DNA of 64,000 bases from Larix kaempferi (lineage: Eukaryota > Streptophyta > Pinopsida > Pinales > Pinaceae). Below the pieces are notes generated by a model. That model made no database searches. It saw only the letters and a program-made list of their open reading frames with translations, and was not told the DNA's origin. The stretch covers positions 764,501 through 828,500 of the forward strand of contig BSBM01000824.1 in NCBI GenBank assembly GCA_027924585.1, in the 5' to 3' direction. Positions 11,297 to 24,285 of this stretch are shown piece after piece; position 1 is the first letter of the stretch, and each line of letters starts with the position of its first letter. The position numbers and the translations under genes are program-made.

Positions 11297-14200
11297 GAAT
11301 ACTTTTCAGTACTGACAGGAAAGACGCAAGGTAGCCACGTACATGAAACTCTCACTGTCAACCAAGAAATCAATCAGGATATGTTGGAAGCAGCATCTGT
11401 CCAGCCCAAGAATTATGGCTAGTTCCGTTCTTAGCCTAGGTTCCACCTTTTGTAGCAATTTTTCCAAATGTATTTTTGTGTTTTCCTAAATAGTCAGTTT
11501 ATTAGGGTATATTCTAGCATCATTTTGAGAAGTTTCAGGAAGGCAATAATTAGAGCCTTTAAAAGAATGATGGCAGACATTGTAGTCCCTGTTGAACAAT
11601 CCCTTTTAGAAAAAACTTGTATCTATTTTGTACTGTATGGCTGTGCACAACTTTTTTAAATATATACTCTTTCCTTGTTTCTGTTAAAAAAAAAAAAAAG
11701 ATGTAGGAGGCATCATCAATAAAAATCAGGTCACCACTCCTACTTGAGTGATAAAGAGCAGGAGGCTCATAAATGACCAAGTCCTAGTCAAATACTACAA
11801 ATAGTAAGTCCATGAGCAGCAGGAAGCTAGCATTGGACAGGGATTGATACTTGCAATGAAAGAGAGCACAAAGGATTTTTGCTCGGGTAGTTCAGCGGGC
11901 GAGCTCGGGGGTTCTGGAGCTTAACTGCTCTAGGAATTGGTTGGGTGGAACAATGAAGCCAATCTTGTTTTCCCATTTTTGGGTGCCAAGTTCTAGTTCT
12001 ATACTGAAGTGTAGTTTATTAATTTTTATTTTGTCCTATATTTTGAGATTAATTCGTTCTAATTTACTATATGTCATTACTGTTCAAAATTTCTTTTAAA
12101 GTACATAATTGTTATACCTTGTTTAGAACCCCAAATGGATTGAGGTTAGTATAGTAATTTGTTAAATATTTTATAGCTTGAGTCGTGATTTAAAATATCA
12201 TAACAAACAAATTAATTTAGGGAATCGTACATGTTTATTTTCTCTCTTAAATCCTTTCTTCTACTCTTATAATTAGTTTAAATTGCAGAGTTCCAGTCTT
12301 ACGTCTTTATGACTTTCTTATTTTAAAGAAAAAAAACTAGGTTAGAATTTTTAATTTGGGGATTTCACTTTACTAAGCATTACCTGGTAATTTCCGTTAA
12401 TATTAATGTTGTGTTGGGATTTTTTCTTTAAAAAAAAAAAATATAAAAGAGCTTGATCTAAAACTCTGTCTCATAACCCTAAAAGGCTAAAAAATTTAAG
12501 TGAAATTACAATTCCACAGAAATCAAGTAATACTTTCCAAGATTTTTATGGGTCGAAGCCGGGAGGGCTTTTTGGAGGAATGCACTATTTTTATTTAATT
12601 TTCTATGCACTGTTTTTTTTTAATGCACTATTTTTATTTAATTTTCTCTACACTGTTTTTATTTATCTTTCTAAAATTTCTAACATTAGGTTTCAAAACT
12701 TGTGAAAGGGTTTTCAGTTAAAAAAGAAAATCCATCCGGTCAAACCTATTTTGGATAGCATTCCTATCATGTTATGCCATTTTGGGAGCTAAATATTTAT
12801 CCTTTCTTTTAAACCAAATTTACATTCACCCTACAAAACTAGCTTACGTATTCACCATACTAAATGCTTTTGCATCAAATAGCTATTTAACAAAATATAG
12901 TATGCATATCCTTAGGAAAAATGGAATCGAACTTAGACAACAGTTCAGAATTTTCCTTCTTAACATAAAGAGATAAAGGGAAGGCGTCGGCTACTAGTGC
13001 TTTTAGATAATACAAACTTACAGCATGAAAATACAAGGGTAAAAACCATTTCACTTTCCTTTTTGTTTATCAGTGAACTTTTTAACTCGAAAAATCCAGG
13101 ACTAAGAACTTAAGAACCTTCAGGAGAATATCCTCTGTATTTACAATCTTTATGAATTCGGTTCTAAAATAAAGAAATACTTGTCGTAAGCTGAAAGTAG
13201 ACCTTGATAAAAAAATTTACGAATTACAACCCTTGCAAGTAAAATTTTCGAAACAGATTAAACTGGAATTACACATTATTTGTCATTACACACATACTAT
13301 GCGTATTTTTGAACCAAACTCAAAATACAGCAACATAGTTTTATTCTTTGGAAGAAACCCAAAGTTGGGTATCAAAACATTACATCTGAGTGTATCAAAC
13401 CCTGCTTCACCAAATGACTTTTACAGTAGGTCAACTCTACATCGAAAAAGATGGAGGACCGAGAACCTTTAAAATTTACATTCTTCTCCATTTTCTGGAC
13501 AGAGATCGAAATGTCTCAGGGAGCACTTGAAAGACCCACGATTTTCTCAAACTAACTAGAAACTCAAACAAGCATAGCATTCAACGCTGAAGTCCACCAA
13601 GGCCTCGATGAGTAGGATCGATACTTACTTGGACGGTGGAGTGAGTGAGCTGTCCAGTAGTCCAACTTTCACTGCCATCTTACAAGCTGGGTAGCCTGAA
13701 AGATGAAACCCTGTCAGCATCACAACCTGTAGCAAAAGTTTTAGAAATTTTAGAAAATAGAAGCTTAAAACGTTTGATTTAGGGTGAAAAACCTTACCTT
13801 ATGTTTATTTCATGGCCGACATAGAGTTGGGTGAAAACGGTTCAGAGTTGATCCACTAGAAAAAACCACAGGGTTTTCGCTTAGGAAGTTTTCCTTCCTT
13901 TGTACAAAATTTTTGCAGGATGGCTAGGCAGCCATGGAAGAGAGATCTGCTCTCCTCAGAGCTTGATCCTCCTCATCTCCTCCTCACACAGTATCAAATG
14001 ACGAAGGACGCCAACGTCTTTATGGCACCAGTGGAGATCCCTTTAATATTCTTTTGAAACCCTTCTTTGTATAGTTTTGATCATCCCTCCTTATCGTGGT
14101 TCAACTAATGGTCTTTACCTTAATCAATACCTTATATTATGTCAGAATCCCTCCTTGGTTTACGTTTGCACCAGAGTTGGAGTTAGTAACACTAACACCT

Positions 14201-14648
14201 TTTAAAAAATAACTTAAGTTATGTAGCTTGTTATTCATGGGGTAAAAACGAGCTAAACATCTGTCACCTGTGCAAAAGAATGTTACATGCATTAGCTCCA
14301 GGAGCTAAGTAAGTCTCATAGGTTGCTCGAAGGACCTTGGCGAGCTTTAAGAACTTAACCACCTTCATTTACAAATGTCATTTAGAACATTTACTAATAA
14401 GCAAGTAAACATCATTACAAAGTATTAAACCTTATCAAGACACATACATGAATAATTAGATTTTATTACATTTATCTTTATGTCGTACATAAAAGAAAGC
14501 ACGAGTGTCAGAGCATTAACTTAAGGAGAACTGTTACCCAAGTTGGTCGACTGAATTACACCAAGGACCTCCTTCATTTAGGTTTTTTCTAGTTTTATAT
14601 TATACTGATTTTTTTTTATTTTACGATTTTGAGAGTTTTTACAATTAC

Positions 14649-15128
14649 CTCCACCATCATCAATTTGACTACTAAAAATCAATATGAAAAATTTAGTAAA
14701 TATAAAGACTTTTTATCATAAAATTAATCATTCTTCTGACCTAAATAACTTTTAAATTTTATTATTAATTTTTATATGCATCTATCTCAAATTTTTTGGA
14801 ACTTTTTATATTTTAAAAGACTGGTTTAACATTTTTTTCTAAAAGATTAATTTTTTTTAACATGAGAGTCATAGTTTTTTTTCCAAAAGTATACCATAGT
14901 TTTTATTAAAAAATATATCGCTTACCTGACGTGTGGCCATACATAAGCAAGAAAAATAACCCTTCTTATCCATATACATTTACATATACAAAAGTTTACA
15001 AAACATATATTCATGACAAGCTCGGTCAGAATTTAGAGTCATAGTTGTAGTTTGACCTTGACATCACCATGTTAGAGAGTTAAGCAAGTCTTAGCCATTT
15101 GGAAATAACTTTAAGCTATAATTCAAAT
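14649..15128 (+). repeat. Dispersed repeat R1, copy A, right half
   Basis: It resumes the match to 58676-59116 (ccaccatcatcaatttga, then gagtcatagttgta). At its right end it continues past the point where C4 interrupts the other copy, so it shows the C4 target without the insertion (near 15120-15130). Confidence 0.85.
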
Positions 15129-15780
15129 TAAAAGATACATTATTAAAAATAAATTATTTTATGTTAATCCTAATCTTATTTATGTAACTAAATTTTATTT
15201 ATGGTTACTATTTAATTTCATATTAAAAATATATATATAATTAAAATTTTTAAAAAACTTATTTGCAAATTAAAATTTCTTTTATTAAATTTAAATTTTT
15301 AAATATATTCAAAATATTAAAATGAAAGAAAATTTATCCTCACCACCGGTCCACCACCATTCACATATAAAAATCTATAACAAATTATTGATAAAAATAA
15401 AATCTAATCATAAATGACAAACAATCCAATCATAACTTGAAAAATAATCCAATCCAATCAAATCTAATCGTGACAAATAAAATCTAAAATCAAATCATGA
15501 ATAACAAGCCATCCCTAAGAAAATGAAACTCTACATTATTTCATAAGAAAACTCCTCTCTGCAACGTCAAATTTAACTTTTCAACATCCGAGTCTCCGAC
15601 ACCTTTACCGATGTTTACACCATCATTGGTCACGTCACTCCTCCACCTTGTAAGAGATGGGGATGGAGCATTTCCATGTCACAATATCAAAAGAGCATCT
15701 TGAGTAGCCGTTGTATGATAATGTCACTCTTGATAAAAAGACAATGTTGATTTATCATATTTTTTGAAATGCTTGTTATT
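15129..15780. other. AT-rich intergenic DNA
   Basis: Nothing coding or structural is recognised. There are short A/T runs and a few repeated aatctaatc/aatccaatc words around 15400-15500. Confidence 0.5.
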
Positions 15781-16103
15781 GGATTTCAGATCTTGGAGTT
15801 TTGGAAGTCGAGGAGATACTATTGGCCAGGGGAGTGCACCCGCATTGATCTTCTCACTTAGCCATACAATGCAACATTGACGCTATGAGCTTTTTCCTTT
15901 GTGGCGGTTACCAGAGCAAGTCGACCGGAGAAGTACTCATACACGTCGTGCTGCTTCCTTTGGTAGGTCGGTCGGTCCATGCAAGGCAAGAGGATCCTTC
16001 CAACTCAGATTTAGCCCGTTGTATCTTCTAGGATATCGGGTGAAGGCCATGGGCACCCACAAGAATCCGGAAGCCGAGGCTGGGGAAAAGATGTTCCACA
16101 TTG
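15781..16103. other. Less AT-rich segment, possible exon remnant
   Basis: Base composition rises from very AT-rich to balanced. A plus-strand frame is open at 15899-16306. A consensus-like donor (cag followed by gtatgt) occurs at about 16106-16114. No homology is recognised and the translation (Arg/Ser-rich, then GTHKNPEAEAGEK) gives no motif. It may be a piece of a gene on either strand. I cannot assign it. Confidence 0.25.
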
Positions 16104-17972
16104 TCAGGTATGTATTTTGTTTGCTTGTATTGGTTTATGGTGAGGGTTGTGGGTATTCCGTTCCGCATTTCTGGATGCACTATATATTCTCCCTGAATTT
16201 GAACGAACTAGGTTATGAAATATATCTTGAACAAATTCCCAAACTACATATTTACCTTGTAATTTTCCTTTCTTATGAGCCTCACACACATCCTTGCAAA
16301 ACCTGAACACATCGTTCCTTCCTGCAGATTCGAACAACGTTTCCCTTAGAGACCTCGTTCTAATAGACAGTGTAGCAACCTTTGTCCTCTCCCACCAAAG
16401 AGATCACATTGTTAATCTATGTGTAGCATTTGCATCTCTTGCAACAATTTTGAGTTCAGTTTGATTCAAATGGTCCAACCTTCTCCCTTTCCCTGTATCT
16501 CTCCCATGTATTTTGATGTTGCTCCTTGATTCGCAATATAAATGCATCGGAAAGTCATCACAAATACGTATCAACTTACAAAGATTGCATGCCAATGAAT
16601 CAAAAGGGATTCTTGTTTCATAAACCCTCTTGCAATGAATATGTAAGTACGTACCATTAATACGGAATTCAACAACATAATAACATAGTGTTCTCTTGGT
16701 ATGTTTCTCTATGGCCCACAGTTTTCCACCATGTTGGTCATCCATTAGAACCTTTGTGTCCAATATCTCCCCTCTTCTATCAAGATAAGGATTCCAATAC
16801 CCCCAACATAGTAATATCAGGGGAGGCAATTGTCCTAGAATAAGATGAAAAAGCACATTAGAAAATGATCTACGAGCTGCTACTAACAAGTAATAACAAA
16901 TAAAGTACTGTGAAAATTCAAATTCAAATTGAATTAAAACTTGGGTAATTAACACACCTGAAGTAGAAGTAGTTGTTCCACTCCTCAGCACAACTGTACC
17001 ATGCGAAGCGTCATCTGTAGTAGCGTGCTTCATTGATTTCATGTGTTCATTTAGAGAAATGGCAATATTACAACTTGTCGAAACCAAACAGAACCATCTA
17101 TTGCATCGTGTACATTCCACTCTTACTTTTTTCTTGTCCTCATAGTTTGCAAGTATTTCTTCCACCACCGTGAACAAATTAGGCTCTTGTGTTTGGTTGA
17201 AATCATCTAGAAGTTTGATTGCTTGATCAATCTCAAGTCAATCTCCAGCCACGGATGTCTGCTTTTGTATGTTAAATGAAGGAGTTTCATTAATTCCCAA
17301 CATTGAAATGTGATGTTGATGGGATCTTGTTTTCATATGATTGTTTTTGAAGTTACAAACCGTTCACGCTGCCAAGGATACTTCCCTCGTTCCATAATCA
17401 ATGCCACACATTTCACAATGGATCTTTATATTAGGTTTTCCATTTTCTAAATATACCTTGAGTGTTAGCTTCTCCTTGACAAACTCTTCCATTAAACTAT
17501 TCACTTTTTGTTCCCAATATTCCAATACATTAGGATCAACCACTACAACTTGTTCCACTGACTCAGACACATGATCAACAACTTCAACTTGTTCCACTGA
17601 CTCAGACACATGATCAACTCTTGGTTGTTTATGCATAGGTTCCTCCACATTCCCTTCAATGTTTTCAGATATTGGTGTTCCTTCCATTACATGTGATTGC
17701 AATGTTTCAACAACCATTGTGTCTACTTTCGTCTTAATGCCTAAATTTGTTGTTGTATGTTTCATTTTTTGCTCTTGCTTTGTATTTAAAGGATGTCCAA
17801 TTGGACCAATAAAATCAAAAGGATATTCGATGATTTCATCATCCACAATTTCACAACGGATATTAGCATATGTACAACCTTTTCGACACTGAACTGTGCC
17901 AAGGACATAATTCTCTTCACCAATAAAAATTGCTAAGTTCTCAACGTCACTTGGATCAATCTGCATTTCCAT
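16104..17972 (-). pseudogene. Minus-strand gene remnant with two C2H2-like fingers and an intron
   Basis: Reading leftward from the ATG at 17972, 202 codons give an acidic protein with an imperfect 14-residue repeat (VDHVSESVEQV twice). It then enters a finger-like CEMCG motif, interrupted by TGA, with an HMKTRSHQHH tail in the same frame. A further TGA follows near 17240. A second finger of the same layout comes next (CTRCNRWF ... LNEHMKSMKH). A 123-nt intron fits at 16835-16957 (donor GTGTGT, acceptor TTCTAG), joining TSTSG to QLPPL. Downstream the frame reads through conserved-looking sequence (WAIEKHTKRTLCYYVVEF) to a TGA at 16404-16406. It stays open after that to 16104. I do not recognise the family. 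Three in-frame TGA codons in one frame suggest a decayed gene. Confidence 0.55.
16835..16957 (-). other. Predicted intron
   Basis: On the minus strand the donor is TCAG/GTGTGTTAATT and the acceptor TTATTCTAG/GACAATTG. Removing 123 nt keeps the frame and deletes a stretch that translates to out-of-character hydrophobic sequence. Confidence 0.55.
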
Positions 17973-20900
17973 CCATATGTACCCTTTAGTTTGTTAAGAA
18001 ATGAATAAAATTATAACAATTTTTTCAAAAGTTTGGATATAATATGGCTACGAAATGAGGTGAGTGCATCCATAAATAAATGAAAAAAAAATTAATTCAA
18101 ATTTACACATGCATATTAGTTCATTAATCAAACAAAGAGCTAGGCAGCAAGGTATGCATTTTCAATTCAAATCTCTAAAAAGGATGAAGAAATATTACTA
18201 TCGGGATGAAACACCTTGAAACAAAATGTATTGTCAGTGGCTTATTCAAATAGCCCTCCCCAAACTGAAGAGTCAGCTTCAATGTACCTGCAGAAGATCA
18301 AAAGGTGATCAAAACAAGAGATGAAAAAACATAGAAACTCTCCCTTCAAATGATGCTCATAATCATTAAATTTTTTATGGGTTTAGAATATTTACCGATG
18401 TTGAATTATACTCAAAAAAGTTCTGACTTTAATTATTGTTAACTATTGTTAAGTCATTTCTAGTCCAAAACTACTGCATCTGAGACTAGGAGATCCTGGT
18501 GAGCATGGCAGACCATGAATCACTAACATTCCATTTCATCTTTAAATTATCTATGATTGGGTCGAATTCATCTTTATTTCCATTTCTAGTACAGAAAATA
18601 TGATTACAAGGCCATTGGGAAAAAAGTCTAGAGAGTTTGTCTCAAAAGATTCAAGAGGACTTGAAAAGCCTGGAAAACAACGTTACAAATCACAGCTACT
18701 GCAACTAAGTCTGAGTGAGATGTCAACCCCATAGTGGAAGAAGAGCATAGGCACATGCTCCCCAGGAAAACATCAAATTTATTTTCAATCACTGTCTATG
18801 TTTGCAGACCTATATCGTTTAATGAGATTGGATGCACCACTTTTTGTATGTTGGTCAACAATAGGTATTCATTTTTTTAGAGCACTCTAGCCTCCATGGT
18901 AGAGCAACTATGGTTTTGTAATCAAGCATTGTCTACATTTACAATCATCTTTGTTATTCATTATGTGTTGTTGTATTAGGTTGGTTGTACCACTTTTTGT
19001 ATGTGCCTTGACAATACGAAGTCCTTTCTTTAGAGCAGTCTGGCACCCATTAGAGGGAAAGTCTGATTTTGTAATCCTGAATAGCAGACTATTTCTTGTA
19101 TATACTTTGTATACATTAATATAAACACTTTGGCATAAAAACAAGGATACAATGCAGAAACCATAGAGATAGTATTCCCACAGATACAGATACAGGGAGA
19201 GGGTTGATCTTGTACCTCAGCTCAACGACCCTTATTATTTTATCAAATCAATGGAGTTTACAGAAATCAGAACAGCACAAATGCATAAAGATAAATAAGC
19301 TCACCTAAATAAAAGTGAATTCTATAGTTATTTTGTTATTTGTATATGTTCTTGGAAATTTCATCACTTAACCCCTCAACAATTTTGTATGGGGCAAATA
19401 TTTGTAGCACATTTGGAGGCCACAAATAATTCATCTCCAAACAATTTACTCATTTTGAAGAGAGAATAAAAAGAAAGGATTCAAAGACAAATTATAAACC
19501 AAGAATATTAGATTATAGTTTTATAGGGAAACCCTACCAAATATTGAATAATCCAAGCCAAAACTGATATTAAACTCTATAGCCAAACAAAAACCTAAAG
19601 CTAAAACGACAAAGCCCTCCCAGAATCTGGTAAATCAATACATGGTAGCCATCAAATTCATCTGTGATATTTTAGGCTTGTTGGTGATTCTTCTAAATTA
19701 AAGCAAGGAATGCAATAGATGTACCTCCATTCCACTTAGCATAGATTGACCAGATTAACAACGAAGTAAAAATTATTTGCACTCCTAGAGAAAACATGGC
19801 TATTTGGCCCCATGTTACATGAATCAGGGATGGTGGTGGTTGATATCAAAATTTTGGGGTTAAAGATTAAGCAAAATATCCTTTTCTAAATGTATACAGA
19901 TATAGAAAATAAACAACATACATAGTCTAGATAATCAATATTTAATATTTATAGCATCTTCAACATATAATAATACATTAAGCAATGAGCACATGTAAAA
20001 GTCAAAGAATGAACATTGAGCACAGTTCATATCAAGATGTTTTCATATTAATGCAATTTTTAACTTTAAAAAGTGGAGAAAGCAACATACATAACATGAT
20101 ACTATAGAACACTAGAGCTACTAATGAGCTCCAAGTCCCTATAAATAATTTAACAAGTTACATGGCACAAGCATCCACATAAGTTTATTTGAGATTCTGA
20201 GGTCCTTGATATTCACCCTTCCAATAGGAAATCAAGGAAATTTTTGTGTACATATAGAAAGATCCTTTACCTTTAGAAAGAGTTGATTTTCTTCATAGAA
20301 ACATGAAAGGTAACCTATTAAATACCAATATTTTTCAAATGTTGAAGAGGTCATCTAATAAAAAATGGCAATGGAAATAGGCTATTTCAAGAGTCTTATA
20401 ACGATAATTAGCCCACAAAATGTCCCTATCAAAAAGTACCTATGCATCTTCGTATGCTACATTTTCATTGCACACATGGACACAGAATGCGGAATTTTTA
20501 GTTACAATGCTCAAAACTAGGAAATGTTTGCAAAGAAATTGATCCCTTATGTGCCCATCACTATGCAAAACTGCAACTTTGAAAAGTACAAATATGTTCG
20601 AGTACTTGTAAGTTAAACTCACACCAAATCACAAAAAGAACATGCACAAATGATTCTCAGTTATTTACAAAGTTCTAAGAGAACTTATGATTTAGACCCA
20701 ACAAGTTGAAAGAACGATGAGCTTCATTTTCTCTACAGGTGACATAGACTTTGATACTGTGTTTACTAAAACATTGGCTGCTTAGAATAATCCATGTGTG
20801 CTATATGTTGCATAACATCATCGTTGATTGAGGTGAAAAGTTGTATGGTGATGTTCCCTTGTCTCATCATCATGATTCGGGATACAAGAAACAACTCTAT

Positions 20901-23558
20901 CAATTTGCGGATGCAAATGCTGAAATCTTGAGAGAACAACTATCCATTTACCTGTCATAGAAAGCACATGAATGATCTATATGAATCACATGTCTGCTTT
21001 TTGCTAAATTTTTTGTTTATCATATTTTAATGGAGTCTACTCTCTTCCATGGATTTCAAGTTTAATTTGGAAGAGGAAAATAATTCATTTAATAATGAGT
21101 TGGAAGATTAAGAGTCTTCATTTAAGAATGCGTTAAGGTGATTGTAAGTGACTACAACATTAAGAAACTAAGATATTGTTAATTCACTGATATTTAATTA
21201 ATTAATATTTTTTTGAAATCCTTAATAAGAATTTCAATAACTAATTATCTAAGAACTCATTCTTCCTTAGTTTAAAAATTTACAAAGTTTAAGTAATCAT
21301 TTTTTATTAAACCAATAATTCTTAATTCATCATTAACTAATCCACTAAGTTATTAAATCTATCAATAATTATTTAATCCACTAGTTCACTCACTGATTTA
21401 GAAATCACACCGATGGTTCACTAAAAATGTATACTAACATATTAACCTACCATCACATTAACCACTAATTTGTTGATCCAATGCACATCCAATGACAATT
21501 CACATTCTAACCCACTAGCACACTAGCTAATGGCAAACTAACCCGGTAACAATTTTGTTACACTAATCCAATAATTCAATAACCCACAAATACCATAACC
21601 ATTGTCTCATTAATTCACTTACCCACTAAATAGGCTAACCATTAACCCAAACTAAAAAGCATTTCTAACACTAGAATTTTGCTATCTCAACACTTAGATT
21701 TACAATTCTATTATATAAGCACTAAGGAAGATTCGAGGATGGAGATTTCACTGCACATTTAATGGTGTTGAAGAGCTAGGGGGTTGATGGATCTTGAGGT
21801 GAATACACCTGAGATCCCTTCTAAGGGGTTTTTATTTGGTCCTCTTTGCTACCCATGATGGAATAGCCCCAATAGAAACACTAAGAATAGAAGGGTCCGG
21901 TCCCCTTGTACTAAATGATCTACCAACACTGGACATCCCATATGTAAAATAAAGTAGAAAATCAAAAGAATATTTGGGTGGAAATCCACCTACCTAGACG
22001 AGCATAGGGTCCTCTGGATTTGTCAAAGAAGGATTAAAATTGGCCAAATAATTATGTTCAATGTTTTCAATCTCCAAAGGACCAAAATATTCTAAGACAC
22101 AAGAAGGATGAAACTCTTTTGCTATCATAGTGTGTGTGTTGAGACCTCACAAAAAATCATCCTTATACGTTATGTAATTGTTTAATATACTTGGGAAGAT
22201 TCGACCAAGATATTAACTTAAATTCAATTTTTTTTATAAATTTTACTAGTGAAATTTCTGTCAATTTCTTTGAACAGTGCAGGAGGTAAGTGAGGGGTAC
22301 TGAGGTAAGGAATGAGGATGGTGGGATGAATATTTAATTCTTGAAAATGTATGAGGTTGGTGCAACAGCAGTTCGAAAGGTTCAAATCGGGGAGGTTCTA
22401 TGCACCATGTACCAATACCTTTCACTTTTCAACAATAGAGCTAGTCTATTGCCTACTTCGAGGCTTCCTGGGTAGTTGGCATATCCATACTAGATAGGTA
22501 GGGGTTCTGGAAGTTAAAGACAGAGGTTATATCATTCAACTTGGTTATGTTCGGGAAGATATTTTAGCAGACTTGGGAGAGTTCGGGAAGAATTGGGGTT
22601 TTTGGGCTCTCCCGGGATTGTTGAGATAGTATTTTTCTAATCTTCCCAAACAGGGTCGAACGGCTTCCAAATTCTGATTTTTAGGACTGATATGGATACT
22701 ATACTGATTTAAGGACCTACTCCAACTGACAAAATGTAAAAAGAGTGCTTAGAATGGAAATGGCAGTGAAAGTGGTAAAACTAGTCTAGAATTGACATCA
22801 ATCTAGCTAGTCTTGCATTTTAACTTCACAAACTACTTTAAGAAACCAAAAAATATGTTTTGATATTAATTTAGACTCTGATATAACATTTTCCACACAT
22901 AAAACTTGAAATATGACTTTCAAAACATTTCTTCTTTCATTAATTGCTTGCTTCTCAAATGACAATGCCTCACAGGCTAATTTTCTATTACAATCAGTGA
23001 GAGAATAGAGAAGAGAAGGAGAAAGTTACTGTGGCTCTGTTCTGGAAGTGAATATCAGTCCATCTACAGATTATATGGCTGATATTTCTGCACTATGAGT
23101 GGCTAATCTTCAAATGGGTGCCATCATCAACTAGATTGCTTTTTCAGTGGAATCACCTTCAAATCTAACCGTTGGAGTAGTAGAAGTAGAAGAACAATGG
23201 AGAATGGTTCTGATATTTGATCTCTGGAATTTAGCAGCCACTAATCTCTGCAAATATCATCTTTTGGAGTTCATTGGAGGTCCTGGGTACACCTCTCCAT
23301 AACTATCTTCATCCACTGGTGTTCCTTCACTGAATCTAGCTGCAAATCTTCTCCAATGGTAGCCTCTTCTTCAATCTCACAATAAAGCTTCATGGCTGAA
23401 ATGTACTGAATGTTACTGGCTGTAATATTGCTTGTTGGACCTGCATAACACTCATAGGACACTCACAAGGCCTTGAGGCACATCACCCAAGAGGAATAGT
23501 TGAGGAACAACACTCAACATACGAGTAGCTCAGAGCTCTCATTCACAAATTAAAAAAT
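17973..23558. other. Long stretch without recognisable genes
   Basis: No convincing coding frame, LTR pair or RNA gene was seen in about 5.6 kb. Small structures include a diverged local duplication at about 18815-18932 and 18960-19090 (both hold caccactttttgtatgt or a close variant and ttagagca). There is also a low-complexity tract at about 21200-21670 in which words such as cactaa, taacc and ccacta recur. Very old transposon remains are likely but not resolvable by eye. Confidence 0.5.
18815..19090. repeat. Diverged local duplication, about 140-bp spacing
   Basis: Two neighbouring segments share accactttttgtatgt, a run around ttagagca(c/g)tct, and the end gttttgtaat or gattttgtaat. Identity is moderate; there is no coding role. 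Confidence 0.5.
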
Positions 23559-23668
23559 GATCAAAAGTTGTTAATGGGAATTGGTTGGATTCTTCTATAA
23601 ACTTCATGATGACCTACTGAGCAAGTTACTTAGCTTGGTGACCTATGAGAATAGGTCACCCATGAGTA
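23559..23668 (+). repeat. Repeat R2, copy A, left of C1
   Basis: This sequence (ttcttctataaacttcatgatgac and onward) resembles 54985-55045. The similarity jumps across C1 and continues at 50860 (gtggacacacttt). R2 copy A is thus the repeat into which C1 inserted. Confidence 0.6.
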
Positions 23669-24273
23669 TGTTGAGATATTGTAACTTCTAAGAATATTAT
23701 ATTTGTACTTTATTATTCCGGAGATGTTTCATTCCTCCGTGAAGATCTTATTGTATGTCCAGAGATGTTTATTCCTCCGTCGGATTGTGGTAACTTGGGT
23801 TATTAGACTTCCCTAGTGGGGGTTGGCCCTGTATGTGTTATGTGGTTCAAAGGGTTATTAGACCACCCTAGAGGGGTCATCCCAGTCAGTTGTAATGGGG
23901 TTTTTAGCCCAGTAATTAAGTTGGGGCTGACCTAGCTTGTGTAAAAGTCAGTCGGGGAACAAGTATAAGTAGAGGAGGATGTTCCTCACTTATCTCACTC
24001 ATTCATTCACTTGTGAGTGGAGCACTTGTGTGAGAGAGGTCTGCTATGGAGGAGAAGGAGCTCATGGTTTTAGTTTGCATATTTGTATTTGTTGGTCATC
24101 TATATTGAGGAAGCATTGCTAGGTTTTCTACCCCATGAGGGTTTCCCAGGATAAATCTGTGTCTCTTGTGTTTATGCTGTGCTTGTTGTTTCTTCAGTGA
24201 TCCTGTATATGATATTATTGTGAAACCAAATGTAATGCTGATATTTTCTGTCTTAGCATATTGAATCTTAACA
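23669..24273 (+). repeat. C1 5' LTR (605 bp)
   Basis: It starts tgttgagatattgtaac, ends ttgaatcttaaca, and has the same length as the 3' copy with only scattered substitutions. It contains a TATA-like tataagta at 23964-23971. Confidence 0.95.
23964..23971 (+). promoter_or_regulatory. Putative TATA box of C1 LTR
   Basis: tataagta is followed by gaggaggatgttcctcactt. The same context is present in the 3' LTR, and the aligned site in the related C2 LTR reads TATAAATA. Confidence 0.55.
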
Positions 24274-24285
24274 TGGTATCATAGC
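24274..24285 (+). other. C1 primer binding site
   Basis: tggtatcatagc is directly adjacent to the LTR end and is one base from the usual initiator-Met tRNA PBS. Confidence 0.85.

Larger units (their letters stand above)
10322..11696 (+). mobile_element. 5'-truncated LINE with RNase H, in the G1 LTR
   Basis: The insert begins abruptly inside an RNase H coding region and ends in a run of about 14 A. It is flanked by a 16-bp target duplication, aaagatgcaggaggca (10305-10320, extending to 10321) against aaagatgtaggaggca (11697-11712). The uninterrupted site is at 2261-2276 in the other LTR. Long target duplications, a poly-A tail and 5' truncation are the marks of target-primed reverse transcription by a plant L1-type LINE. 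Only the 3' end of the element is present. Confidence 0.92.
2031..14643 (+). mobile_element. G1: degenerate Ty3/gypsy chromovirus
   Basis: G1 is a full-length LTR retrotransposon on the plus strand: LTR (2031-5253), PBS, gag-pol in the order Gag, protease, RT, RNase H, integrase, chromodomain, then a PPT and LTR (10075-14643). Long LTRs, a Met-tRNA-type PBS and a C-terminal chromodomain fit the Del/Tekay group of chromoviruses, from general knowledge of that clade. The flanking 5-mers attgc (2026-2030) and attac (14644-14648) form a target duplication with one mismatch. The polyprotein has more than a dozen in-frame stops and at least three frameshifts, so the element is dead. The 3' LTR is longer than the 5' LTR only because a LINE of about 1.4 kb landed in it. 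The insertion splits repeat R1, whose other copy at 58268-59116 shows the empty site. Confidence 0.95.
10075..14643 (+). repeat. G1 3' LTR, interrupted by a LINE
   Basis: It pairs with 2031-5253 and ends in gagagtttttaca. Removing the LINE at 10322-11696 and one copy of its target duplication leaves about 3.18 kb, close to the 5' LTR length. The two LTRs differ by scattered substitutions and small indels, in keeping with an old insertion. Confidence 0.95.
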
